A stretch of DNA of 6,745 nucleotides from CAYOPZ01 sp964406005 (lineage in GTDB: Bacteria; Bacteroidota; Bacteroidia; Bacteroidales; SM23-62). Each line of letters starts with the position of its first letter. The first letter of the stretch is position 1. This document shows, one piece after another, positions 1 to 6,462 of the stretch. A model generated the notes under the pieces. That model had not been told where the DNA came from. It saw only the letters and a list, made by a program, of their open reading frames with translations, and made no database searches. The stretch is from NCBI GenBank assembly GCA_964406005.1, contig CAYOPZ010000060.1, positions 1-6,745 on the forward strand, read 5' to 3'. A program made the translations under genes and the position numbers.

Positions 1-31
1 GGCAAATCTGATCTTCCGGTTGTTGCTTCAT

Positions 32-99
32 ATTTGAGCAGATATAAAGAGCAGCCTTAAATCTTTGATTTCCAGCTGCGGTTTTATATCTGCTCAAAT
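32..99 (+). repeat. Hairpin repeat copy A (variable arms, conserved core)
   Basis: Seen directly: 17-bp perfect inverted arms, ATTTGAGCAGATATAAA at 32-48 and its exact reverse complement at 83-99. Between them lies the core 49-82, which holds a second stem (GCAGC 51-55 with GCTGC 75-79) and an innermost stem-loop (AAATC 59-63, loop TTT, GATTT 67-71). The same core recurs at 139-170, 327-359, 6706-6739 and, reversed, at 6573-6615. It ends with a GCGGT stretch that has no complement on the left, so the core is directional; strand here means core orientation. There is no T tract after either arm, so it is not a standard intrinsic terminator. Function and family are unknown to me. Confidence 0.9.
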
Positions 100-105
100 T
101 GTATA

Positions 106-193
106 TGGTGGTATCAGGGTGAACAGGTCCTGTTAAGCGCAGCCTTAAATCTTTGATTTCCAGCTGCGGTTTTATATCTGCTCAAATTGTATA
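106..193 (+). repeat. 88-bp in-phase repeat unit beside the assembly gap
   Basis: Positions 139-193 are identical to 51-105 (55 bp), and 294-329, just after the gap, are identical to 106-141 (36 bp). Both offsets equal 88 bp if the 100-N gap is counted as zero length, so 51-105, 106-193 and 294-329 form one continuous 88-bp periodicity. This is either a genuine tandem duplication of a hairpin half plus spacer, with copy number unresolved, or an assembly loop. The repeated identities are certain; the interpretation is not. Confidence 0.85.
117..187 (+). repeat. Hairpin repeat with mismatched (chimeric) arms
   Basis: The left side (117-136) is the 20-nt left arm of copy B, GGGTGAACAGGTCCTGTTAA. 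The core (139-170) and right arm (171-187) are those of copy A, TTTATATCTGCTCAAAT. The two arms are therefore not complementary, unlike every other full copy in the window. The core inner stems remain intact (GCAGC 139-143 with GCTGC 163-167). The switch from B-like to A-like sequence falls in GCGCA/GCC at about 139-143, where the two copies share only a few bases. It may be a recombinant between neighbouring hairpins or an assembly error. Confidence 0.8.
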
Positions 194-293
194 NNNNNNN
201 NNNNNNNNNNNNNNNNNNNNNNNNNNNNNNNNNNNNNNNNNNNNNNNNNNNNNNNNNNNNNNNNNNNNNNNNNNNNNNNNNNNNNNNNNNNNN
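194..293. other. Assembly gap (100 N)
   Basis: Exactly 100 consecutive N, a conventional placeholder for a scaffold gap of unknown size. The bases on each side (tgtata before, tggtggtatc after) join exactly as they do without interruption at 100-115. The real gap may therefore be empty, or may be filled with further 88-bp repeat units. Confidence 0.97.
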
Positions 294-304
294 TGGTGGT
301 ATCA

Positions 305-379
305 GGGTGAACAGGTCCTGTTAAGCGCAACATTAAATCTATGATTTGCCGGTTGCGGTTTAACAGGACCTGTTCACCC
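305..379 (+). repeat. Hairpin repeat copy B, 3' of the rhomboid gene
   Basis: Arms GGGTGAACAGGTCCTGTTAA (305-324) and TTAACAGGACCTGTTCACCC (360-379) are perfect 20-bp reverse complements. The core carries GCAAC 327-331 paired with GTTGC 352-356, and AAATC 335-339 with GATTT 343-347 around a TAT loop. Relative to copy A, one pair of the middle stem changed on both sides (G-C to A-T), which keeps pairing. Each arm is also a near-palindrome by itself (AACAGG-N-CCTGTT at 310-322 and 362-374). It lies 35 bp beyond the rhomboid stop codon and could define or stabilise the 3' end of the holA-rhomboid transcript, but there is no T run. Confidence 0.9.
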
Positions 380-414
380 CTGGGACCGGTGGTTTGCCGG
401 GATGGCCGTGAATT

Positions 415-1029
415 TCAGAGTCCCAGGCCGCGAATGAAGTGTGTCAGAAGGTCGGTGCTGATCAGAAGCGGGAACAGCAATCCGTATACTGCGCCAGTGA
501 GATGCGCCTCATGGTTGATATTGTCCTGCCCCCTTCGGCTCATATAGCTGCTGTAGACCATATATAACACGGCGAATACGATACCCGGTATGGGGATAAT
601 TCCAAAAAAATAGATCCGCTCGAGCGGTGCAAAAAAGATGTTTGTAAAAATGACTGCGGACACGGCACCGGAGGCACCCACCGAATTATACCAGCGGTCG
701 TTCCTGTAGCGCATCAGGGTAATGAGAGACGAAGCAATGATCCCTCCGAAGTAGAGCAGGCTGTAGGTAAGGGCAACCGAATGAATATAACCGGCCGTGT
801 TCAATTGCCGGAACCAGATTTCCACATTCCTCCCGAAGAAATAGAGGACGAACATGTTGATGATCAGGTGGGTCCAGTCAGAATGCAGGAACCCGTGCGT
901 GATCAGGCGGTACAATTCCTTCCTGTGGAATACCTGGTAAGGATTCAGCATCATTTTCTGGAGGATATCTCCACGGTTAAATGAGATGACCGAAATGATT
1001 GCGGTTACGATGATGATAATGAAAGTCAT
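415..1029 (-). CDS. Rhomboid family intramembrane serine protease
   Basis: A 204-aa polytopic membrane protein that should cleave transmembrane substrates within the inner membrane. The catalytic serine is S120 in GASG (118-121) and the partner histidine is H176 in HEAHLTGA (173-180). H54 and N58 in THLIINMF match the HxxxN oxyanion-hole pair of the family. The H45-G-F-L-H49 stretch before it is the usual entrance to the second core helix. Hydrophobic segments fall at about 1-17, 53-66, 85-106, 117-133, 139-160 and 177-200, consistent with a minimal six-helix rhomboid core with no extra cytosolic domain. The ATG at 1029 follows the holA stop with one base between (TGA-C-ATG), so translation is probably coupled to holA. 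Substrate cannot be inferred. The gene ends 35 bp before hairpin copy B. Confidence 0.93.
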   Translation of the reverse strand: MTFIIIIVTAIISVISFNRGDILQKMMLNPYQVFHRKELYRLITHGFLHSDWTHLIINMFVLYFFGRNVEIWFRQLNTAGYIHSVALTYSLLYFGGIIASSLITLMRYRNDRWYNSVGASGAVSAVIFTNIFFAPLERIYFFGIIPIPGIVFAVLYMVYSSYMSRRGQDNINHEAHLTGAVYGLLFPLLISTDLLTHFIRGLGL

Positions 1030-1030
1030 G

Positions 1031-2044
1031 TCAGTGCATTATCTTGTACACAAGTTCTTTCAGCAGGTCTCCCGGAGGACCGGGGACATTACCGAATCCC
1101 TTCGATTTAAGGTCGTATTCCCTGAGAAGTGAAATAACCTGCACAGCCTTTGGTGGCGGATAATTCTTTGCCGCCAGCTGGTAATCCCTGACAAAAAACG
1201 GATCTATCCTCAGAGTGGCGGCAACGTTTTTCCTGGATTTATCCTTGATGAAATGATAGTTCAGAACTTTGGAGAAGAAGAAATATATGGAAGATATGCT
1301 GAGGTTTACGGGGTGGTTTTTCGGGTTGTTCCCGAAGTATCTGACGATCCTGTTTGCCTGAAGGATATTGCGCTGCGAAAGGGCATTGTTGAGTTCGAAA
1401 TTGTTATATTCCTTGCTGATCCCTATGTTTTCCTCAATGTGATCGGCCGTGATGATTCTGTCTTCTTCATTCAGGACGATGATCAGTTTTTCCAGTTCGT
1501 TTGCGATCTTTCCCAGGTCGTTCCCAAGGAATTCCGTCAGGATCATGGCTGCCTTTGGTTCAATGTCTTTACCCTTGTTTTTAAGGAAGTTACTGATCCA
1601 CTGAGGGATCTTATCTTCGTATAGCCGCTTCGACTCAAATAAAACGCTGTTTTTCTCCAGCGCCCTGTATAGTTTTTTGCGTTTATCAAGATTCCTGTAT
1701 TTATAGTTGATCACAAGCAATGTGGATTTCAGCGGATTTTCAACGTAGTAGATCAGGTCATCGATCCTGTTCAGTACCTGGGCTTCCTTTACGATAACCA
1801 CCTGACGATCGGACATCATTGGGAAACGTTTTGCCGAATTGATAATTGTGGGCACGTCCGTATCCTTTCCGTAAAGGATGATCTGGTTAAAGGTTTTCTC
1901 CGATTCTTTAAGCACATGGGAAGAAATATGGTCAGTGATCCGGTCTATGAAATAAGGTTCTTCTCCCATCAGGAAATAGACGGGACTGAACTGCCTGTTC
2001 CTCAATGCCTGTAATATATCCTCGTATTTTGCTGTCATATACAC
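1031..2044 (-). CDS. holA: DNA polymerase III subunit delta
   Basis: Delta is the subunit of the clamp-loader complex that opens the beta sliding clamp during replication. The 337-aa length is typical. The N-terminal stretch PVYFLMGEEPYFID (21-34) is the usual delta opening, and FPMMSDRQVVIVKEAQ (74-89) corresponds to the conserved strand and turn of the AAA+-like fold. LGNDLGKIANELEKL (173-187) marks the lid region, and the C-terminal collar helix ends in KSKGFGNVPGPPGDLLKEL. As usual for delta there is no Walker A ATP-binding site. The longest frame begins with GTG at 2044; an ATG two codons in, at 2038, gives a 335-aa protein and is an equally good start, with no Shine-Dalgarno sequence before either. 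It is first in a two-gene unit with the rhomboid gene and divergent from the HsdR_N gene. Confidence 0.93.
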   Translation of the reverse strand: MYMTAKYEDILQALRNRQFSPVYFLMGEEPYFIDRITDHISSHVLKESEKTFNQIILYGKDTDVPTIINSAKRFPMMSDRQVVIVKEAQVLNRIDDLIYYVENPLKSTLLVINYKYRNLDKRKKLYRALEKNSVLFESKRLYEDKIPQWISNFLKNKGKDIEPKAAMILTEFLGNDLGKIANELEKLIIVLNEEDRIITADHIEENIGISKEYNNFELNNALSQRNILQANRIVRYFGNNPKNHPVNLSISSIYFFFSKVLNYHFIKDKSRKNVAATLRIDPFFVRDYQLAAKNYPPPKAVQVISLLREYDLKSKGFGNVPGPPGDLLKELVYKIMH

Positions 2045-2096
2045 CGTTCATTCAGGGAGTTCTTGCTATTTTTACAGGAGAGCCCGAATGTGAATC
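2045..2096. promoter_or_regulatory. Divergent intergenic region, holA / HsdR_N gene
   Basis: These 52 bp must hold the start signals for both divergent genes unless transcription enters from elsewhere. On the plus strand TATTTTTA (2067-2074) matches seven of eight positions of the Bacteroidota -7 element TAnnTTTG and lies 22 bp before the ATG at 2097. No clear -33 TTTG is seen at the right distance. AGGAG (2076-2080) is 16 bp from the ATG, too far to be an ordinary ribosome site. I see no convincing -7 element for holA on the minus strand. Confidence 0.3.
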
Positions 2097-2546
2097 ATGC
2101 ATCGCTTAAATTTACCAACTTATTCCCTTACTGTGAAATCCGAGGCCGGGAGAAAATATATTTTTGATCCGGTACGAAAAAAGTATATCGCATTGAGTCC
2201 CGAAGAATGGGTTCGGCAGAATTTCATTCAGTTTCTTGTCCGGGACAGGTCATATCCCCTGTCGCTGATTACCGTAGAGCAGGAATTTCTTTTCAACCGG
2301 ATGAGAAAACGTACAGACATCCTGGTTTACCGCCGGACGGGAAAACCTGTTTTGCTTGTTGAGTGCAAGTCCCCGGACGTAAAGATCACAAGGGCTGTCT
2401 TCGATCAGATTGGATTGTATAATCTGTCATACAGGCTGCCGTGGCTGATCGTCACGAACGGATTGCAGCATTTCTGCTGCAGGCTTGACGAAACCGCGGG
2501 GAAATATGTTTTTACCGACAGCATCCCTTCCTGGTCTGAACTTTAG
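2097..2546 (+). CDS. HsdR N-terminal-like PD-(D/E)xK protein, stand-alone
   Basis: A 149-aa protein resembling only the nuclease domain of type I restriction subunit R (HSDR_N_2 type). The catalytic pattern is visible: D74 in RTDILVY, then E89-C-K91 in LLVECKSP, with Q104 and Y108 in FDQIGLYN matching the QxxxY motif of RecB-like nucleases. E63 in VEQEF may be the upstream acidic residue. The helicase part and any hsdM or hsdS partners are absent, so this is a single-domain protein rather than a broken restriction gene; the ends are intact and the length suits the small Bacteroidota family. From memory, such genes are often found next to holA in this phylum, which suggests a conserved DNA-repair or replication-linked role, but that role is unproven. 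Its stop is 8 bp from the stop of the opposing acetyltransferase gene. Confidence 0.85.
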   Translation: MHRLNLPTYSLTVKSEAGRKYIFDPVRKKYIALSPEEWVRQNFIQFLVRDRSYPLSLITVEQEFLFNRMRKRTDILVYRRTGKPVLLVECKSPDVKITRAVFDQIGLYNLSYRLPWLIVTNGLQHFCCRLDETAGKYVFTDSIPSWSEL

Positions 2547-2554
2547 ATCACCGT

Positions 2555-3106
2555 TCAGTCACAGCATGCCTCGCCTATTTTCTGCAGAAGCAGCACATCA
2601 AGCCATTCATGATTTCTCCGGAGCCAGTCCTTCTGCAGCCCGACTTCCATGAATCCGAGTTTTTTGAACAGCTTTATACTGGCCTCATTCTCAACAGCAA
2701 TATTGCAAAATACCTGGTGAAGATGAAGTGTTCCGAATGCATAATCCATCAACACGGACAGTGCTTCCGAAGCCAGGCCTTTTTCCCTTTTATCCTTCCT
2801 GGCGATCAGTATGCCTACTCCTGCCCTCATGTGTACCGGATCAAAATCGAACAGGTCAATGGTGCCGATTACATCAATTACATGCCCCTGTTCATCCATA
2901 AGATCTATCATCAGACGTAACTGTCTGGCTTCGTAAATATCAAGATGGGAATTTTCAATATATTTTTTCAGTACGTATTTGGAGAACGGGGCGGTGGTAT
3001 TGCTGATCAGCCAGTTTTCCGGATTATTTTCCCATTGAAAGAGGATGTCCAGGTCAGACGGTTCAATGGCCCTCAGTTTAATATTATCACCCAGGAGCGG
3101 GATCAT
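2555..3106 (-). CDS. GNAT family N-acetyltransferase, RimJ/RimL-SpeG-like
   Basis: A 183-aa single-domain acetyltransferase that should move an acetyl group from acetyl-CoA to an amine. The acetyl-CoA loop is R107-E-K-G110-L-A112 (R/Q-x-x-G-x-G/A) after the strand AGVGILIA (95-102). NEASIKLFKKLGF (140-152) is the usual motif-B helix and turn. The opening IKLRAIEPSDLDILFQWENN (9-28) is typical of the Acetyltransf_3 group containing RimJ, RimL and SpeG. The acceptor (ribosomal protein, polyamine or small molecule) cannot be told from the sequence. ATG at 3106 is 16 bp after the stop of the TPR-PD40 gene, so it is probably the last gene of that transcript. It runs tail-to-tail into the HsdR_N gene with 8 bp between stop codons and no visible terminator. 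Confidence 0.9.
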   Translation of the reverse strand: MIPLLGDNIKLRAIEPSDLDILFQWENNPENWLISNTTAPFSKYVLKKYIENSHLDIYEARQLRLMIDLMDEQGHVIDVIGTIDLFDFDPVHMRAGVGILIARKDKREKGLASEALSVLMDYAFGTLHLHQVFCNIAVENEASIKLFKKLGFMEVGLQKDWLRRNHEWLDVLLLQKIGEACCD

Positions 3107-3122
3107 ATTCGTTCGGGTGTGC

Positions 3123-4577
3123 TTATTCTTTTTTCTGTATGCTGATCCGGACCTCCGGGTCCTCTGAAATGAACTTGTCCTCTTCCCGGTTGTAATAAAG
3201 GATCAGCGTATCGGAGGTTTCCGGGATTATGACCTGGATCCGGAAGTCCGAATCAAACCATTTGCTTGGCCGGCTTTCAACGGCCATTTCCTGCCTGGCA
3301 TTGATATCGACATGATAAATGTCGAAGGTCAGCGGTCCCTCCCTGTCGGACCGTGCAATATAGCCCTGGCTGTCACTTGCGGGAAAGTAGAAAAGATCGT
3401 TGCTTGTTGTATTTATAGGGAAACCCAGATTAATGGGGTCCGACCATACGCCGTCACCGGTAAGATCCGTATAAAAGATGTCATAACCTCCCATGTTAAA
3501 GTGTCCTTCGGAACTGAAATACAATCTTTTCCCATCATCGGAGGGGAAGGGTGTGTCTTCATTCAACTCCGTATTGATTACGGGTCCAAGGTTCTGTGCT
3601 TCTCCCCATTCTCCATCCGGCCGTCTCCGGGAAAGGTAGATATCGAGACCCCCCTGACCTCCTTTTCTGTCACTGGTGAAATAGAGCGTATTCCCGTCCG
3701 CAGAAATGCTTGCATGCGTTTCGTCTGTGTGTGTGTTAATGTTTTCATTGAGCGGCCTGGCTTTGGACCAGAATGTTTCTCCCAGCTGGCTCATGTATAT
3801 ATCATCGTTCCCATCCGCACGCTTTACCATATACAGTTCTTTACCGTCGGAAGAAAGAGACGTGGGATACAGGTCGCCGTCAGAGCCCACCTGCGGATTC
3901 AAAACCACTGGTTCCGTCCACGATCCGTTGACGTACTGCGACATCTCAATGGCATCGTAAAATGTCAGCTCGGTTATATAGATCATCGTGTTCCCGTCGC
4001 CCGACAGTACTGCATTCGAATTGTCGCCAGGTGTGTTTACCGGGCTGTCCAGCTTGTTAAAGGTTACATTTACAGGGACATCCTGAATGATCTTGGCCCG
4101 TTGGCAGGCTTTCACCTTTTCCTCCACCATGCTTTCATTGTAATTGCCTTCATACTCGTCCGATTCCCTGAATATCTGGTAAATATTGAGTGCCTTGTCG
4201 AGTTCGTTGTTCATCCTGTAAGCATCCCCCAGGTAGTAAAAGGCATAATGCGGGGCCCTCTTTTCCTTGAATGAACGCGGTTTGTATTTGATGGTTGTAT
4301 TCTCAATGGCTTTTTCGAGATAAGGTATTGACTCGAATTCCTGTCCGGGGATCTGCAGATAGGTATTTCCCACCTTGAAATTGAAATTGGCATTATCGGG
4401 ATCGTGCTCCAGCAATCTCAGAAAAAAATAAAGAGCTTCCTCGTATTCCTCGGCAAGAAAGAAAAACTCCCCTTCGGAAAACAGTTCCTCGGGATCTGTA
4501 ATTTCCTGTGCGGACAGCAGGGTCCCAATGCAGGAGATCATCAGCATAATGGCCAGGTTTCTCCAGATTCCTTTCAT
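3123..4577 (-). CDS. TPR and PD40 beta-propeller protein, paralogue without OmpA domain
   Basis: A 484-aa exported protein. Residues 1-23 form a signal peptide with likely cleavage LLSA/QE; C16 sits in MISC, a poor lipobox, so a lipoprotein is less likely. Residues 30-165 form TPR-like helices (EEYEEALYFFLRLLEHDPDN, YYLGDAYRMNNELDKALNIY). Residues about 185-425 contain five PD40-type blades, the clearest being ISADGNTLYFTSDR (291-304) followed by GGLDIYLSR, and DDGKRLYFSS (347-356) followed by GGYDIFY. It is colinear with the neighbouring 598-aa protein up to the end of the propeller, and then ends in about 60 unrelated residues (426-484) that look beta-rich instead of a linker and OmpA domain. 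The pair probably arose by duplication. Periplasmic or outer-membrane location and protein-protein scaffolding are inferred; a PorE-like secretion role is possible but unproven. Confidence 0.88.
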   Translation of the reverse strand: MKGIWRNLAIMLMISCIGTLLSAQEITDPEELFSEGEFFFLAEEYEEALYFFLRLLEHDPDNANFNFKVGNTYLQIPGQEFESIPYLEKAIENTTIKYKPRSFKEKRAPHYAFYYLGDAYRMNNELDKALNIYQIFRESDEYEGNYNESMVEEKVKACQRAKIIQDVPVNVTFNKLDSPVNTPGDNSNAVLSGDGNTMIYITELTFYDAIEMSQYVNGSWTEPVVLNPQVGSDGDLYPTSLSSDGKELYMVKRADGNDDIYMSQLGETFWSKARPLNENINTHTDETHASISADGNTLYFTSDRKGGQGGLDIYLSRRRPDGEWGEAQNLGPVINTELNEDTPFPSDDGKRLYFSSEGHFNMGGYDIFYTDLTGDGVWSDPINLGFPINTTSNDLFYFPASDSQGYIARSDREGPLTFDIYHVDINARQEMAVESRPSKWFDSDFRIQVIIPETSDTLILYYNREEDKFISEDPEVRISIQKKE

Positions 4578-4598
4578 GTCAGAAGGATTATAATACCA

Positions 4599-4606
4599 TA
4601 AAGATA
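4599..4606 (-). promoter_or_regulatory. Weak candidate -7 element before the TPR-PD40 gene
   Basis: In the 88-bp gap between the two paralogues, the minus strand reads TATCTTTA 22 bp before the ATG. It matches seven of eight positions of TAnnTTTG and follows a run of T. There is no convincing -33 element, so this gene may equally be read through from the OmpA-family gene upstream. No hairpin terminator is visible in the gap. Confidence 0.22.
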
Positions 4607-4665
4607 AAAAAAACTGTATTTAAAGGGTTTGCAGGACGATGAATTGGTTGTCTGGTTTCGGCAGG

Positions 4666-6462
4666 CTACCTTCTGAGACGATCCGGGACATCGACCTGTT
4701 CGATCTCGACATTGGGCAGTCCGGTGCTTGTGATCCGGAATTCCACCCTCCGGTTCAGGCTCCTTCCTTCCGGGTTATCGGAACCATCGGGATTGGAATT
4801 GATGGCGACCGGAGAAGACTCTCCCATACTGGATGATTTGAGGCGTTTGCCGTCGATCCCTTTGGAAGCCAGGTATTCGACCACGCTCCCGGACCGCTTT
4901 CTCGCCAGCATCATATTATAGTTGTCCGAACCCTTGCTGTCCGTGTGACCTACAGCCTCAATCCGGAGCAATGGCAATGCCTCGAGAACAAGTGCCAGCT
5001 CATCCAGTTTGTCCTTTGCCTCGGGCTTCAGCGCAAACCTGTCAAAATCAAAAAAAACAGGCCTGATTATATAAATCTTTGCGGGAGCTTCCGGGACCGC
5101 TTCTTCAGCGGGTTCTTCAACCGGGGGGGCTTCCTCCGGTTCCGCAGGAGGCGCAACGGCGGCCAGGTATTCCTGCTCTGTTCCGAAAAACTCATACCGG
5201 TAAATATCGCGTGATCCCAGGTTCTCATCTGCAAAAATGGCCTGGTATCCGTATTTCCCGTTTTCAACAGGCATGAAGAAAAGGTCGTCATCCGTGGTGT
5301 TTACAGGATATCCCAGGTTTTTTGGCTCCGACCAGTTCCCGTCGGGCAGGCGCTCTGCATAAAATATATCGTAGCCGCCGATATTATAATGTCCCTGGGA
5401 GGAAAAGTACAGCACATTCCCGTCCCCGGTAATAAAAGGATTATCTTCGTTCAGCTCGGTGTTGATCCGCTGTCCAAGGTTGACAGGTTCATCCCATATC
5501 CCGAGCTCGTTTTTCCTGGATACATAGATGTCGGTTCCACCGTAACTTCCCCTGCGGTTGCTGGCCAGGTAAAGGGATTTCCCGTCAGGACTTATGCAGG
5601 CGTGAGACTCCCAGAATTTGGAGTTCACCAGCTTGTTCAGCGGCTTGGATTTTGACCACCTGTCGTTCTCGTAACGGCTGTAATAAATATCACTGTTGAA
5701 TTCGTCTTCCTTGTTCAGGTACATTTCCGTCCCGTCTGTTGAAAGGCTGTTGATATACTGGTCACCGTCGGACTGTATCTCGGGCGTGATGTTAATGGGC
5801 TCGGTCCATTGTCCTTCAACCTTTTTTGACATTTTCACAGCATCATAGAATGGCAGTGAGGTCATGTAAACCATTACCTCCTCATTTCCGGATACTGCCG
5901 GATTAAAATCCGAGGTCTCGGTATTTATCACATCACCCATATTTTCACGAATGAGATAAACCGGGTTTTCCATGGCTTCCCTCGCATTATTGCATGCCTG
6001 TATCTGTTTTTCTGCATAGACATCCATTTCACTGTCCGGGTCATCCAGCTGGTCACGATATGTATCGTAACACTCAACTGCCTTATCCAGGTCATTCGTG
6101 ATGCGATAGGCATTTCCCAGGTAAAGCCATGCATCAATCGCTGCCTGTGTCTCTCTCCAGACTCCTTCCCTGTACTTTTTTGTAACATTCGTTACGGCTT
6201 TTTCAAGATAGGGAATGGATTTATCCTTTTCTCCGGGAATATTCAGGTAACAGATCCCGATCCTGTAATTGACGTTTGCATTTTCAGCATAACCTCTTGG
6301 AATCAGTTTCTGGAATTCTCCCAGCGCATCGATATACGACTCTTCCATCAGGAAAAACTCCCCCTCGTAAAAGATGTCCCGAAGGATCTCCTTATATTCC
6401 TGCGCATGGGTAATCCCGCTGACAAAGATCAGCAGAAGCAGGAAAGACTGTAACGTTTTCAT
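4666..6462 (-). CDS. TPR, PD40 propeller and OmpA-like peptidoglycan-binding protein
   Basis: A 598-aa envelope protein. Signal peptide 1-20 (cleavage THA/QE), no lipobox. TPR-like helices cover about 24-162, and five PD40 blades cover about 184-425, including ISPDGKSLYLASNRRGS (290-306) and TGDGNVLYFSS (345-355). A Pro/Glu-rich linker spans 436-461 and an OmpA C-terminal domain about 463-578, ending in a 20-residue tail. In the OmpA domain GHTDSKG (505-511) gives D508, and R523 lies 15 residues on, the spacing of the Asp and Arg that bind diaminopimelate in OmpA. PorE of the type IX secretion system has TPR, five-bladed propeller, a carboxypeptidase-regulatory-like domain and OmpA; here that third domain is absent, so I call it PorE-like in layout only. 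It should tether an outer-membrane complex to peptidoglycan. It leads a probable transcript with its shorter paralogue and the acetyltransferase gene. Confidence 0.92.
   Translation of the reverse strand: MKTLQSFLLLLIFVSGITHAQEYKEILRDIFYEGEFFLMEESYIDALGEFQKLIPRGYAENANVNYRIGICYLNIPGEKDKSIPYLEKAVTNVTKKYREGVWRETQAAIDAWLYLGNAYRITNDLDKAVECYDTYRDQLDDPDSEMDVYAEKQIQACNNAREAMENPVYLIRENMGDVINTETSDFNPAVSGNEEVMVYMTSLPFYDAVKMSKKVEGQWTEPINITPEIQSDGDQYINSLSTDGTEMYLNKEDEFNSDIYYSRYENDRWSKSKPLNKLVNSKFWESHACISPDGKSLYLASNRRGSYGGTDIYVSRKNELGIWDEPVNLGQRINTELNEDNPFITGDGNVLYFSSQGHYNIGGYDIFYAERLPDGNWSEPKNLGYPVNTTDDDLFFMPVENGKYGYQAIFADENLGSRDIYRYEFFGTEQEYLAAVAPPAEPEEAPPVEEPAEEAVPEAPAKIYIIRPVFFDFDRFALKPEAKDKLDELALVLEALPLLRIEAVGHTDSKGSDNYNMMLARKRSGSVVEYLASKGIDGKRLKSSSMGESSPVAINSNPDGSDNPEGRSLNRRVEFRITSTGLPNVEIEQVDVPDRLRR

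Noticed and set aside
1..31. A further partial hairpin copy at the window start
   Set aside because: GGCAAATC (1-8) matches the reversed core of copy B and ccggttg appears nearby, but the rest does not fit the core order. The match is too short to call.
153..344. Short plus-strand frame through the gap
   Set aside because: Half of it is N, and the rest is hairpin repeat sequence.
32..379. CRISPR array
   Set aside because: Repeats are few, unevenly spaced, long hairpins with differing arms, and the segments between them are themselves repeated rather than unique spacers. No cas gene is present.
305..379. Intrinsic terminator of the holA-rhomboid unit
   Set aside because: The stem is very long with a structured core, and no T tract follows on either strand. 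It may still influence the 3' end, so it is listed as a repeat only.
2097..2546. Type I restriction-modification system
   Set aside because: Only an HsdR N-terminal-like domain is present; helicase motor, hsdM and hsdS are absent, and both neighbours are unrelated genes.
3312..4274. A 320-codon open frame on the plus strand
   Set aside because: It is wholly antisense to the TPR-PD40 gene, whose product has a signal peptide and recognisable repeats. The plus-strand translation shows no known motif.
4666..6462. Naming the gene porE
   Set aside because: The order of domains is similar, but the carboxypeptidase-regulatory-like domain is missing and no other type IX secretion genes are in the window. 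Such layouts are common among Bacteroidota envelope proteins.
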